This document shows positions 37,001 through 52,000 of a stretch of DNA of 64,000 nucleotides, piece by piece. Each line of letters begins with the position of its first letter. Position 1 is the stretch's first letter. The position numbers were made by a program, and so were the translations under genes. The DNA is from Cymodocea nodosa (lineage: Eukaryota; Streptophyta; Magnoliopsida; Alismatales; Cymodoceaceae), in NCBI GenBank assembly GCA_036874045.1, contig CM072335.1, positions 23,443,501 to 23,507,500 of the forward strand, read 5' to 3'. The notes beneath the pieces are model-generated. The model was not told where the DNA came from, did no database searches, and saw only the letters and a list, made by a program, of their open reading frames with translations.

Positions 37001-40000
37001 TTGGACCTAAAGTTGGTATTTTTTCATCTTCATCATCAGAGACGATAATAATTGTATGTTTTTCCTTCTTTTCCACTTTCTCTTCATCACTTGAAGATAA
37101 ATTATTGAGTTGTGAACACTCACTTCCACCAATAGATATATCTGTAGCAAAAACTTCTCTCCCTAGGCAAGAAGCTGCAAAAACTGAAGAAGCAGCTTTA
37201 GAATAACCTCCACCTGAAGCAAGAGATTTCTTGGATAATGAGAGTGAAAACTGAGAGAGAAGTTTTTTCAATTCATCAACCACGACAATGTCTGCAACGA
37301 GGGTAAAGTAGTTTAGTGGAAAGACAACATAGGAGTAAAAGTACGCCTTCAAAAACAAGATCAGAGGAAAACCAACCACGGGACATGATTTTTTCTATGG
37401 CATCAATAGGACATTCAGTGCCGTCATGAAATTTTCTTAATAAATTTATCAAATAGAGTATAGACTGCTTCCAGTGCCTAATAACAACTACAAGTGATGA
37501 TCTTCCCCAATCAACCAAATCAACTATCCAATTGAAGTCACAAAATCCAGATGGGGTCTTCACACTATGTGAATGCTGAAACCCAGATGCAGAGATCCTT
37601 TCAAAAAGCACAGGGACAATTTCTAGCAAGCGAACACTTGTCATCTGAAACAATCAATGTTCAATATAGGCAAAATAAGTCATGCAAAACAGAAAATGAA
37701 ACCTGAATAGAACATCTCAACAGGGACTAAAGGGAAAATCATTTAAAAGAATTTAAGATTGACGCATAGAATGATAAAGAAATGAATATTAACAGCATCA
37801 TGAAAACCAATAGACCAGACAGTAACATACCTGGCAATTTTTTTGGTCAATAAAAGTTTTCCCCTCAACCAAACATTTTAGTACGGAAGGCCACATAACT
37901 GTTGATATCAAGCGAGAAAATGTGTTCCATGCTTTCACATCCACCAAACTAGATGAATGCTCCGGAACCCTAACAGTTGATATGACTCTGCATGGCTGAC
38001 GCAGAAAACCCCCCTCACATGATAAACTTAAATGGCTCATTTGAGTTGATTCCACGTTTAAATCATTATCTGGTTGCTGAGGAGAGGTGTCTACTTTCAA
38101 AAGTTTGCCAAGAATAAAAAATAAATGGTGGAGATTACAGAATATTGATGGATTACAATCCAATTGGACCTATGATTGCATTGATATAAACAATGAGAAT
38201 GCAGAACAATAAAAATGTTTTTTTTCAGAAGTATAACAAAATGCGTACTAATCTTAAAAAACACAATGGATAATAAGTACATACCAAACAAATAATGGAA
38301 AGGTGTGCTCAAGTAAAATTTTTGCAAAGTACTTTAGCAACATTGTATGTGTTTTAACAATTATTCTTCCATTTATTCATCATAACAGACAGGATGACCA
38401 GACAGTTTCCTTTTATATAAAGGTCAAATGCCTGTCAAAATTTCATTAACAGCATGCTTTGCAGTTTAAAGGGAACAATGATGGATGTGATCTAGGCAAT
38501 GGCAATGTAACAATCATCATCTTAATTGCAAAGAAAAGTGAAGCTTTGGAGTTTGGACATCAAAGATTTTCAACTGATTAATCAAGTTCTTGATTAAAGA
38601 GATGAGATGCATATAGGGGTGGCAATTGACATGCTAAAACAAGAAAAATTGATTTGAGTTTACCTTAAACAGTTTCAGTGTTCAACAGACGGACATGCTT
38701 AACCTTTAAATAAATAAATAAGCCTTGTTCAGATATAGATGCTATACTTGTTTTTGTATACAACCTGTTTATTAAACTTCTAGACCTCTAAGACCCACAT
38801 GGGCCATGGGCCATGGCCCAAGCCGAAACTCCTAACACATAAAATCTCAAACAACATTAAAAAATCAATTCACATTTTTTAACCCAATGACCTAAATAGT
38901 AAAAAGTTAGAACCTTAAGAGAGGAAAGGTAAGACAATGTCTCCCTCCACCATCTCCCTCCCTCCCTTCCTCCTCCCTCCTAATCCCGGCTACAGAGGCA
39001 AATCCTAGTCTCCCCCATCTAGCCCACCCTACTTCAGTCTTGTGTGACCTGCAACTTCCCCTCACATGAGGCATCTTCCTTGCAAATCAAGGCTTCTGGT
39101 AAAAAGGGTTATTTTTTTAATAGTAAAAATGGAACTTGTAAAATGAAATGTCATAAAATAGATTGACAAAATTTTAAAGATGTTTGTCAAATGATTGCCA
39201 AAATCTAGTGGATCTATGTTCGTGCATTCTTCTAGATTCTCACTTGAAAAATTTTGAGTATTGGTTAGCTTTTCTATCATCACGCATGCATTATTCATCC
39301 AATTAGTTGAGTACGAAGGTATCAAAAGAGTTTTTAGTTTTTTATGTGAAGATGCAAAACAACAAACAAGATTAAAAATGATGCTTTGAAATATATAAGA
39401 GAAAAGGAAAAAGTTAGAAAACTTGTCACAAGAATCTCCTAGTAAAATATGTTCACAGACTGATTTATAGACATTGAATGCTCTACTGATAAGCATCTTT
39501 CTTTGACTACTCATTTCATTGAGAGAGAATGACTATTAAATAAGTCTGTTCTTTTCTTTTGTTTCATGCCTCCTCTGCATACTAGTGTTGCCTTGGATGA
39601 AAAGTTATATTTATGGGGAATTAAGAAAAAGAGTTTTTTGGTTGACTTTGGATATTGTATCTACCAATGATATGTGTGGATTTATTAAAGAAACAACTTA
39701 AGAAAAAAAAATGCTCCTTAATGTGATGGAGTTTTTTCACCTTTGATGCGTGCATGATCAAAATTTCATTGTAAATGAGGTAACAAAAGTGGTTGACGAA
39801 ACAGTTAACAAAAATTTGTGAGTTAATAGGCATTTTTGGCCATTTAAAAAGTCACTTTAAAATTCTGGATTTTATTTTTGAGTTGTTATTCTTCTTCATT
39901 ATCAAAAAAAAAAAAGTTGTCATGCTTCTTACATAGTTAGTAATGCTTAAAAACTTGTTCTTAATTAATAAATTCACATATTCAAGTATTCAACAGCAAT

Positions 40001-43000
40001 CCATTCATCAGTTTAACCCATCCTTTCACCAATTTACCTTGTCTATTGAGACTAAGGAGGAGGTGGTTTGTACAGAAGGAAAAGAGAAAGTAAAGGAAAG
40101 TTGAGTGAAATTTCAACAATTTGTGCATAAGAAAAAGTGAAAAAAAGTAATTCTTCACTTTCCTTGATATAAACAACAATACTTTCTTTCCCTCACCCTT
40201 CAGAAAGTGCCAGATTTCTCTTCTCATGTCCATTTGCTCTAGATTTCCATTCACGTGCACCCCAATATCTCCTCCCCTCCTGCCATCGACCCTCTACCCA
40301 AGTCATCCCTTTCACCCAACCTCCCTCCCCTCCCACCCTGACCTCTATTCATCCTTGTCATTCACCTCTTCTAGCTATTGATTGGAATAGGAAGGAAGAA
40401 GAGGAGAGAGGGGGGATGTATGACAACGATCAGAACAAGAAGGGATGATTAAAAAATATAAAAAAAAAAGACTAATGATTCATTTTCAATCATTTAAAAA
40501 AGATTAATGAAATTTTATTTTAATATTTGTACTTCATTAAGCTTAGCAAGTATGATAATATTTTTTACTTTCCTTTAAATTTTTAGACATGCACAAACAT
40601 CAATTATTTTTCTGAATTTTCATTACTTTCAGTTATTCTCCATTTCTTAACTTTCTTTTCCATCAAATTTTAAGTACACAAACAAACATTAAGTCTATTC
40701 CACAAAATTGCTTAGAGCTCATCATAATATCACATTGGAAATCTACTATAAATGAAGAAATACAAACTTCGCAATTGCAAGGTACCTAAGGGCTCATTCC
40801 TCATCCATAAGTCTTGACAACAGTTACACATGGTTAAAAGTCCGTACTAAGTTTATTTTGTATATATAGCTTTCAATGCTTATGAATTGTGGCAATCAAG
40901 CTATCATCTTTATTGCTCAGAATCTTGCATTACATAAAAAGACAACATATCGAAGTTCACTACTATTATGCAAGCAACTTATACCTTCAAAGGAGATTGC
41001 TAATATTTTCACTAAAATTTTAGTTGTCAATGTATTTAAGTCATCGTGTAACAATTTAGGCATGCTAAACATATATACCCCAACTTGAAGGGATTGTTAA
41101 ATGGATTAATGGGTATATGGATATCAATATACCCTTCGGTTTTAAAGGCCCCTACATATTTGTTATGCCTTGTGTTAATAATGCTAAATCTCATTTTCTC
41201 CTCTTCAAACAATAAAGAAAAATAAAAAAATAAAACTACAACGGCAGTTTCTTACAATGGAACCACAATAAAATGAGGCAAAAAAGATTTAAAAGATTTA
41301 CAACAAAAAAATTAAAATGGAAATGAATGGAGCTCTATTGGAACTCCTTAAATTCCAAGTACCTGCAATGTAGCATATTTTAAACCAACATACATTGAAG
41401 AAAAAGAAGAAACATTTGAACAAAGAAACTGGATTCCAGAAGTAAGACCACGTGTCTTTGAAACATGTTCCAAGATGATCCTATTAATGCGTCTTATTGT
41501 CTGCATATCAATGAAACCATGAAGCATGAGTAATCCTAACTTTTTGAGAAGTATAAGAAATCCAAACACATTACAAGATATCATTAATACTTTAAATTAG
41601 AAGAAAAGGAAGGGAAAGTGTACAATTTCAAGCTTACATCAATAGGGCTTATAAGTAAGAGAATTAAGCTCTCTGCCATCTGTGGTTCCCATGTCCATTG
41701 TTTTTGAAGTTGTCTTTGTTCCATCAAAGTGATATAGTGTGCAGCACACCTATAATATATTGACTACAGTATTACTACATAATACGATTAAGAACATGCA
41801 TTTGTAGAAAAGACCAGTAGTATCAACTTATCAAATAAAAAGCAGAACCAATTATGCAGACCTCTTGAATGCTTTCAACAAAGGAAAGCACATTAATGAT
41901 GCATTGACTGAACTCTTTGGCACTTTGCCATACCCACCATCATCATAACCTTTTGGAACCTCCCATAAGAAAGAATCTGAGATTTCTCCAGCATATGATG
42001 ACAACCAATCACAAACAGAGAGTTTTGACTCCATATTAATATCAAGATCGAAGAAGGGCAAATGAGATACAGCCCAGATTACAGCTTTAGAAAATGATAC
42101 AGGTAGTAATAAAGGATCTATCCCAACAAAAACGTCAAGCCATAACATGGGAATGCATTTCCATTCTTTGTAGGCTTCACCTACAATCTTACTCTGGAAG
42201 CAGAAAGTATCCCAACAACTACTGATTTCTCCGAGAATATGAGACAAATAAGTGTCATCTTCATCATACAAGTCATAAAAGATCTTTGCATCAGCAATGC
42301 TTGAAGCAAAATTTAATCGTATTGAAGCCAAAGCAGCACAATCTGACACTACTATAGTCTGAATAAGATCAAAGGCAGGTTTCCTTAAGGAGTCATGAAG
42401 GGAAACATCCCTCAAAGAAGACACTAATGATGGACCCCTGTTGAGCAGAAAACAAAGAAACACTTACTGGATACAAAACTGGAACCAAAACACCAAAAGA
42501 AATTGACCAAACAATCTAACATGAATATGGATGCTTACCACATGTGAGAACACTCAAAAGGAGGGCATGGTGGGTTCATCACATAACCCCGTTGTATTGC
42601 TAAAAAGGCTATCTGAGAAGGCAAGAAAAACAGATCATAAAGGAAAGAGAAATTGAATAAATGATAACAACAATCGAAGCTACAATCCCGCTTTGTAGGG
42701 TCAACCACATAAATCTTTTTTTACATGCATTTTTATATATCGTTAAATTTTCAATTAAATTACATAAATTTAAATATTTTCTCACAATTCCTAAGGAGTT
42801 TTAAGCCTTCCTATACTTTGTTTGGTTCTTTCTATATTAATTAATTCTCCCCTCCTAATGGGTGCATCCTTTAGCCTCCTAAAAATATAAACAAACCAAC
42901 AAAGTCAATTTTCTCTTATTTTATCTCCAATTGGTTCAAATCCAACTCTATTCCTAATAAAATCAATTTTAAACTTATCTCTTATAGTATTACCGTTCAT

Positions 43001-46000
43001 CCATATAAACACTCATATCTCTACAATAACACTACAACACTCATATCTCAATTGCAACTGCTCTATGGGTTGGCCATACCACATGATCCGTCAACCATCC
43101 ATCTCAAAGGAACATTTTAATTGCTGAAAATTCATGAGAACATCACCCAACATTCACAGGCAATGAACACCTACAATCATGTTGCTTCCCCCCCCCCCAA
43201 TTCCACCACATACAAGTCAAATGTGATATTTACTCCCTCTAGACAAACTACTACATTGATGCACATCCCATCACATTTAATGAAATCCCCCAAAGCTAGC
43301 ATGACCTTCAGCCCAATTTTCTTGTTCAGGTGCAAGCCAAGCACCTTCACTACCTTAGGGGTGATAAATTTATGAGTGCTCCCTGGATTGAGGAGCACGG
43401 TGATGTCTTAGTTGGCACAACTCCCCTTTAAGTGGATCATTTCCAAGTGATTGTCTTAGTGGATTCAGTGGTTCCTCATCATCCTTGCCCTCATTTTTGT
43501 GATTGCTCCTCGAAATGTCCTATTCCATATCATCCCATGCTCCTATCATCAAACACACCCTATTGTGCCCTTTTATGAATTTTTCATCACATTTAAAACA
43601 AAGTCCCTACTCTCTTCGACAAGCTTGTTCTTTGATGTTGAGATGTGGTATCATGGAGTTATGATGAATGTCACTAGCTTGTTGGAATGGCACTCTCTAC
43701 CCTCGATCACGTCTCCTAAATGTTCAAGAAGATTCGATGTCGACTTGTCTTCTTATACCCAAGAATCCACTCCATAGATTTCCTCATTGTTCTTCTACTC
43801 ATTCTTCTTGGATGTGAGCATAGGATATTGCAATTGCTAGGTCACGCGGATGAAGGTACTTCACCTCAATCTTGATCTCCAAGTGTAGTCCCCCCTATGA
43901 AGCTGGACACCAGGTCTGCTTGAGACATACCACTAACTTTGGTTGCTAAAGTGTCGAACTCCTTGATGTATTCCCCAACAAACCCTCTTTGGTGGCATTT
44001 GTACAATTCCTCCTTGTAATCTTTGAGCAGACCCACTCTGTATCGAGCTAGCAACCCCTTAACTACATCCACCCACTTAACGACTTCCTGGTTCCAACGT
44101 AACACCTCTAGCCAATGGCCTGAAGCCCCTCAAAGGTTGATTCCTATCACCATAACCCAATCTCTCACCAGAACTAGATGATAAGCCAACAATTGCTCGA
44201 CTGTGGCCACCCACTCTTCCAAATCTCCTTCACCATTGAAGACCGAACAATCCAAGCACATAGGGGTGGTTGGCTTCCTCACCATCTAGGCTTCGAGTGC
44301 CCCCCTTCGTTAAGGCCCCCTTCTCCCATCTGCAAGTAGCCATCATTGTTTGGGGGTGGATGAGGAGGCAACGTCTCAACCTACAATGATAGGGTCTCCA
44401 TCCTTACTCTAAGTTGTTGACCTTAGTTGCAAACATTTCCAACCAATTGTCCATTTTTTGTAGAAGCTCCAACACTATCTAGTCTATCTCTCACCTAGAT
44501 TGTTCTCCCATAAACATGACTCTCGCTAGATAGGGTCCTAGAATCAATGGCTTTGATACCAATTTGTGATGGTCACTCACCAATTTCTACCACTTCTATT
44601 TCCACCAAGTCTCTCTCAGGGAATAACAATGGTGCATTCCAATCCGCCCAATGGTTAATATGAAGGAAGATGCTCTGGTAGTAGAAGGCAAGGTAAGTAA
44701 GGGAGGAAAATGGAAGATGAAGGATTAGGAAGGAGACTACACGAGCTTACTAGAAATCTTCTCTAAATCCTCTTAGGGCTATTGTGAATGGTTACCAATG
44801 CTGTAGGGGCAACCAAATACAAATACCCGATTGGGTATCCAATTGACGTCCAACGGACATCACAGAGTGTTTGCAATGAATATGCACCCTAGCTTCCATA
44901 CCACATAGATACAAAGATCTCTACAACAAATACAAACACAATCAACAAGCTGGGCCAAACAATCTCACATGCTATCTATGCCATCAATTTATACCCAACC
45001 TCAACACTTAACAGAAAAACAATATTCTACTTCTTGAAGTGGCAAGATCCCCTTCAACATAACTACAATACTTAAAGGTAGATTTCCTCTCACTTACCTT
45101 ATTAGAATCTAAATATGCTTCAACTCACACATGAGCATTTACCTTGTAAATCAACATACAACAAGGATTACTCTCCATGTTTGCCAATGTACCCATTTTG
45201 GTTCACACATAAATAGACTAAATACCCTAACTGCATGTACTATATCAGGACATCACAATCAAATAAAGCAACATCCCTATCAATCTTCTATATTACTAGA
45301 ATCCTTGAAAAACTCAAATGTCCTACTATCGAAATGCTCCCTAGTCTGCACCCCCAACAATCATGTCTACTAAGGAATGTCGAGCATATGTTATCACTAT
45401 GAAAGTATCATCTTATCTTTAACATAAGCAAATTTTATTCCTGAAAAACACTTAGGTTTCCCAATGTCCATTGTAATGAAGTACTGTGCAAGATATCATT
45501 TCACCTTGATACTACTAACTAGGTCATTACCTATCAAAAGCATGTCATCCACCTAGACTACAAAAGCAAATATCCAACTATGGTCTTCTTGATAAATAAA
45601 CCATATGTGTAGGCTCTATATCAATTAACATATAGCCTTACTAAGAAAGACTCAATTCTCCCCTTGACCAACAATCCAAGTGGTTACTTCATTTCTATCT
45701 AATCAAGCAAATCACTTTCATCCATAGCTATTTCTCAATGTGGAATATGCAACATCTAATAATGTTTTCTTATTAAACTCTGCATGGATGGATAACACAC
45801 ATGAATGAAAGTTCTTGGAGGAAACAAATGAAGAAATAAAATGTGGACTAGCTTGTTTTTTAACTTTTCAAAGGGTAATGGATGGGTCAAAATCTAAGGT
45901 AGTAGAGGATGGATATGCAAAAGCCAAAGTTGAAGTTAGTTTAAGTTGTGATGATTAGTGTACTTGTTGTCAACGATGACAAGCTTGCAATAGTTTATCA

Positions 46001-49000
46001 ACATGTGGCTCCAAAAAAAAAAGCTATAGTAGGACACTAAAAACAGATAACTTAGGCAACTCAAAATATGGTTTTGTTTCAAAGAACATGGCATCTACTA
46101 AAACAAGGTACTAACATATGGGAGGATGATAATATTGAAAACCTTTTTGAGTTTGTCAGTACTCAATATATACTTATGGACCTACGAGAAATTCCTTACA
46201 TATGCACCCAACACCTTTGATGGTAAAATAAGAATTCCTTATTAGGTTAAAACTAAGGGATGTGAATAAATAGAAGGCAAATGATTAGTGAGATAAGCAA
46301 ATAGTAAGAATCACGTCAAAGCACATACTTTGAAACTTTCATTTTAAACATAAGCTTACAAGCCACATCGAGAAAATGAGGATTGCATTCCACAACTCCA
46401 TTCTATTAAGAGATATATACACAAAAGGTTTGATAAATAATTAAGCATGCATAATAATCTTGTAAATCATTTTGCATGAATTTCAAAGCATCATAAGAAT
46501 GAAGAAACTTAAGCATAATTCAAAATTGATTTATCATTTCATTACAAAATTATTTAACAACATCAAAGACGTGGAGTATATCTTTCAAGAGGTACACACA
46601 AGAAACTCTAGAAAAATCATCTATAAATAGAATGTAATACATATATCCTAAGACAAACAAGACATAAGCAAGACCCTAAATATCACAATTTACTACATGA
46701 AATGCACTCTAACTAGCAGACAAAGACACCAATGGACAATACAATAATGCCCACTTAACTGACAACTAATATCCATGACAATCCTTATTAAAGCTCATTG
46801 AGATAGAGATGATCAAGACAACAATGCCATGAAAACAACTGTAACGTAGAGCCAACAATTGCAAGTCAATGATGTCATCTTAAGTTAGTAAGTAATCTGT
46901 TTCACCACATTCATGCCTCAGCCAATTATCTCCTTGTCCACAAATCCTTAAAAGCACAACACAAGTAGAAGGTTACACAACAAAATAATTGTTTTGTTAT
47001 GGCATTGATAGAAAGTAAATTGATTGAAAATTTATATATACAAAGGACTTAGCCAAGAGTGATTTAATAAGAAGCTTGGGCAAACCTTTCACCAAAAACA
47101 GGGCAGATAAAACCATTAGCAATATTACTAATTGTATCTCAAATAACTAGTGGCTAACATAACATTGGTACCATGCAGTAACATGAGAAGTAGAAGTCAT
47201 AGACCAGTAAAGCCTACAATTGAAATAACCTATAGTATTCAACCTAGGGAATAATCAAGGTCAACTACACAAGTTGGTCAGAAGGACCAGCCTCAACTGA
47301 GAAAGAAAGCAACACTAATGGTGGCCTACCATACTTATCCTAACACCTATTGAAAGTATAGTTGGATCATCCACAATGTTCACATTCTCTACCTTCTCCT
47401 CCATCACCAAGACCACCATGATCATGTGTACTGCAACCATGCGTCTCCTTTTTCCATTGGATCCCCACCCCATAATAGATCAGGGGTTTTTCCTTAAAAA
47501 AAAAGAAAAAGAAAATAGACTCTAACACAAAGTTAATAAGGAAGAACTCCAGATAAAAAGCCTGGTACTTGTAAGCCATAAGTTCTAGGCCATGGGGACA
47601 ATCCCTTCTAAAGACTACCCCATTTCAACAAACAACATGAGGGGCCAGCATGGCCTTTGCTTCACTGGATAGATTTTCCTTTTCAACAAAGGGATAATGC
47701 AAAAGCTCCTTGGACATTATGGAAAGGCCTTATGAATGACCAGAGGAAGGATAGCTTCGCACACATTCTTACTATAAAAATAGATGATCAGCTGTTTCTT
47801 CATAACAAGCACACAAGGAGTACATAGTTTCAATAGAATTATCCCATTACCTTTAGTAGACTTTCGTAACAACACCATCATGAATCATCAACCACAAGAA
47901 ACCACAAAATTGAAGGGGCAAAGGGCCTTGCATCTCCACAAAAATTAGAAAAATCTCCAGTTAACCTCAAAGTCATGATCAGCTTCCATAGAATTATCCC
48001 ATTACCTTTAGTAGACTTTGGTAACAACACCATCATGAAGCATCAACCACAAGAAACCACAAATGTTGAAGGGACAAAGGGCCTTGCATCTCCACACAAA
48101 TTAGAAGAATCTCCAGTTAACCCCAAAGTCATGATCAGTTTCCATAGAATTATCCCATTACCTTTAGTAGACTTTGGTAGCAACACTATCATGAAGCATC
48201 AACCACAAGAAACCACAAATGTTGAAGGGGCAAAGGGCCTTGCATCTCCACACAAATTAGAAGAATCTCCAGTTAACCCCAAAAGTCAGGATCCAAAAGT
48301 AATTTCTGTGAAGGAGTAACCAAAGTGCTTTGTGCAGGCTAGACACACCCCAGCTCCATCGTAACAACCATGACAGGAATATCTTCATTGTAAATTGAGT
48401 GTCATAATACCATGACAGGAATATCCCATTACCTTTAGTAGACTTTGGTAACAACACTATCATGAAGCATCAACCACTAGAAGCCACAAATGTTGAAGGG
48501 GCAAAGGGCCTTGCATCTCCACACAAATTAGAAGAATCTCCAGTTAACCCCAAAAGTCAGGATCCAAAAGTAATTTCTGTGAAGGAGTAACCAAAGTGCT
48601 TTGTGCAGGCTAGACACACCCCAGCTCCATCGTAATAACCATGACAGGAATATCTTCATTGTAAATTGAGTGTCATAATTCCAATTTAATTTTTGTGACA
48701 ACTGTAGGATTAAATGGATAGAGACTGTTGACTTCTTGTTTTTCAGTTTCTAGATGGGGCTGTTCAAATTCTGCCCATCTATTCATTGCATTTACTGCAA
48801 TTAGGCATCTCAATGGTCATCTAAAATTCTATATAATAGTCTGCTGTGGCCAGTATAAGAGAGAGAACATTTGAGTTGTAATTCCCTTTTGTCTCCACAA
48901 TTTGTAAACACTCTGTTAATAGTGGAAAAGGATGTGTTGCTGCTGCCCCGTGGATGTAGCTCTATTTTGGGTGAACTACATAATTGTTATGTGTTCTCCT

Positions 49001-52000
49001 CTTCTCTCCTCCTCTCTAATTCTTACAACCTTTTTCTCTCTTCTCGGATTTAAGCTTGAAAACCTTACAGTCATCTTTCAACTTACGTCTATGTTGGCAC
49101 ATATCCAGGAAAGTGTAAACCAACTAATACATCTAGTCTTCTAGAAATGGCACATATCCAGGAAAGTGCAAACCAACTTCCCTGAGTCTAACCAATGGTA
49201 ATGCCAAAACAAGATGCTCCACCCATCTTCTGAACTTCAAGTTAGCAAGGAAAACATCCTGCATTAACAGTAAGGCCCCCTCCAGAAAATAGACTCAGCA
49301 GGTTTTGACACCCTTAACCAAGTCAAAGTGGCACTATACCTGCTCCTTAGACTGTTTCCCCCATAGAGAATCTTCTTTCTGCACCCATCACCACCACCTG
49401 CAAACCTTCTTAGAGATCTCATTCGCAAGCCCCCCTTTGATCAAGGGCTTGCACAAGGAATAAGATGTAACCCAGAATCACTGTCCAATGCACCACACCA
49501 TAGCAAACTAATAAAGATATTTTAAAGATCATTAATAACACCTTGTGTGAGACGAAACACAGACATATGGAAAACTGGAATGCTGCCAAAAACACTTTTA
49601 AGCTATCTGTCCCTCCAAACCAAGGTGATCTGTCTTCCAGCCACACAAATACATTTGCACTTTCTCTACAAGGAATCTTCAATCAATGATCTTAGTCCTC
49701 CAAATTGTTGATTGGGAATGAGGACATCAACTTGTAACAACCTTTGACAGTGAAGCATCCCTCTCCCCAAGATGACCAAACTAAGGCGTCTCTGTCAACA
49801 ACAACAGGAGGTTCAAGCTTATATAATGAGCCCAGAAGATAAGCAACCTCAATTAGCCCATTCTCTCTAAGGTTGTGCCAAAAATTCATGCTCCATTCCC
49901 AAGTGTTTGAAAAAGTACAACTTCATGCAATGCATACAAGAAGTAACTGCAACTGGTTAACAGTAACATTAGAAAATCTATCTGGGCAGGCAAAAAGGAA
50001 GGCGCCAAAATGATGTATTTTGGTACGTAAGTATTCTCACCACATAGAAAAGAGCATAGTACGGAGGCTAGTCTCTATGGCATGATAAAAGCAACCAAGC
50101 ACAACTCATTGCTAACACCTCGTCAGTTGGCAGAAGTGCTGGAGAACTAGATGGAAGCAGTTGTGGCACTGACCAACGTGGACATTGACAGGAATGGCAT
50201 GGGAGGGCGAGGACAAGGGCTCCAGCAGTCTAAAGGGCTTGGATAATGGCACTAAGCAGTAGAGACACAAGACAGCATGATCAGCAATGGGGGATGAACA
50301 TAGTCGGGACAGAATTGTTTTCTTCCAGTTTAGACAATCTAGGCTATTAATCCATGTTAAGGACAGAAAATCAGAGAGATGATTTTATTTGTTGAGGTTA
50401 ATCCCTAGCAAAATAATGTTTACAAGGATAAGTTATAGGATACACAACTAAGTTGAAACAAGTTGTCCATTGAGCCACTAATCACAATGTGGGACTACTA
50501 CCCCATTATTAATACAAAATAACACATGGAAAAGTCGAACATAAACACATATTTGGTCTAAATCTATATAGCATCCCTACTCATAATCCCTACAGATCCA
50601 ACCAAATGCACAAAAACCCGAGGCACCTTTTTTGAAGAACTAGAAAAGGGTAAGATGATTCTCAGTGAGAAAGAACATAAGATACCTTGCAAGCATTCTT
50701 TCTCATTAAGGTGCTGAAGTTGCTACTATGAGTTACTTGATGAAGAAGAAAATAGAGCAAATGTCTTCTTTGTTTTTCATGTTCATCATCTTGCAAAGCT
50801 TCAAGGGACTGCATCGCAGATCAATAGAAAGCAATAAACTGCAGCAGTGAGTAACTAAATTTGATGGTCAAAAACATAAAAGAGAAATTAGTTCCATGAA
50901 TCACCAACTGTAAAAACTATATTTAAATAACATGCCTGTAGAAATGGAAGGAATAAATCAAAAATTTCCTTATGGATTTTTTCATCCTGAGTATGAAAAC
51001 ACTGGCCCAATAAAGTGTTGCGCATCATACTTGGTGATAAGGTTGTTCTCAGCCAAAGCTTACAACCTAAACACATGCCAGGAAATAGAGGAGAACCATT
51101 TAGAAAATTGACAGTATATATTTCATGATACATTAGATAAAGGGTTGTTAAAAGCATACCTAGCATTTCAAAGAATAGCCTTAAACAAGTTACTGCATGT
51201 GAAAATTCAGGGGTATCATCACTGACATGGTTCAGAACAGAACTAAGAAATATGGGGTGCTTCTCCAATATCCCTTCCTCAAAGGCTGGTGACTCTAGAA
51301 ATCCAATCCTTTGAATCATAGAACATTTTTCCAAGAATGAATATTACTTACGAAAAAAAATGAAGTAAACTGACAAAGATCATGATTTACATACAGTGCT
51401 TTGAGCCCAAGCCAAGCAGTCATGCGCTCAAGACAGACTCTTGGCCTTGAAGTTGAAGAATCCAAATCTTCTGGCAAGACCTCAGCCTCAAAAAATACCA
51501 TGCATTTTCTCAACAATGGCTGCAATGGTTCCAAGTCTGCTGCTTTCCTATAAGGAAGTGATAATATAAAATTCAGAGTAATAGCCAAAAATACCTTTAC
51601 GTGACTTAGTTTAAAGCAACCAAAGTAACTGAATGGTAACGAAGATAAACCAATAGATCATTCTCGTTGAATATAGAGGCAATGCCATGACGGCATTCAT
51701 GAGGGAAATATTAATAAGTAAATAAAGAATGGCAGTGATTTATCTATGTATATGTAGTGAGTTGTGACACAAGAAGCAACTTTAGTCAGAATATGGGAGT
51801 ATTAACTTTGAATGCTTGCTAAACCCATACCCTACAAACAACTTATTCCAAATGCACAAGTTCTATCTAACCATATATAACATTTCCTTCTTATAATTAA
51901 AGATCCCGTACCTCAGCTTTCCCAAGCATCCAGCCAAGCGAAGACCAGTAGCACGAACTCTTGAATTTCTAAAAAAAAGTAGTGCATATACTCCCTAATA

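Larger units (their letters stand above)
38170..41362 (-). other. SEN1-like intron 12 (3.2 kb), TE-rich
   Basis: This intron holds a MITE-like element (about 40049-40690) and a copia tail fragment (about 40868-41100). The stretch 38700-39050 is C/T-rich with a local GGGCCATGGGCCATGGCCC cluster at about 38806-38824. A 150-codon minus-strand frame at 39062-39514 has no recognisable domain. Confidence 0.7.
42613..50685 (-). other. SEN1-like intron 8 (8.1 kb), retroelement nest
   Basis: Between exons 8 and 9 lie, left to right: an RTE 3' fragment (42663-43050), a gypsy fossil (43170 to about 45060), a copia fossil (45100-47110), a 70-bp LINE 3' tail (47446-47516), nested tandem repeats (47828-48690) and a LINE fragment (49430-49890). 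From 49890 to 50685 nothing is recognised. Confidence 0.8.

Noticed and set aside
39062-39514. 150-codon minus-strand open frame in intron 12
   Set aside because: No domain recognised, Phe/Ser-rich AT-biased translation, lies in an intron.
47975-48319. 114-codon open frame with an internal duplication
   Set aside because: Explained by two near-identical tandem repeat units within an intron.
47828-48690. Regularly spaced repeat, CRISPR-like at first glance
   Set aside because: Units are contiguous with 155-bp periods, not short repeats with unique spacers, and the setting is a plant intron.
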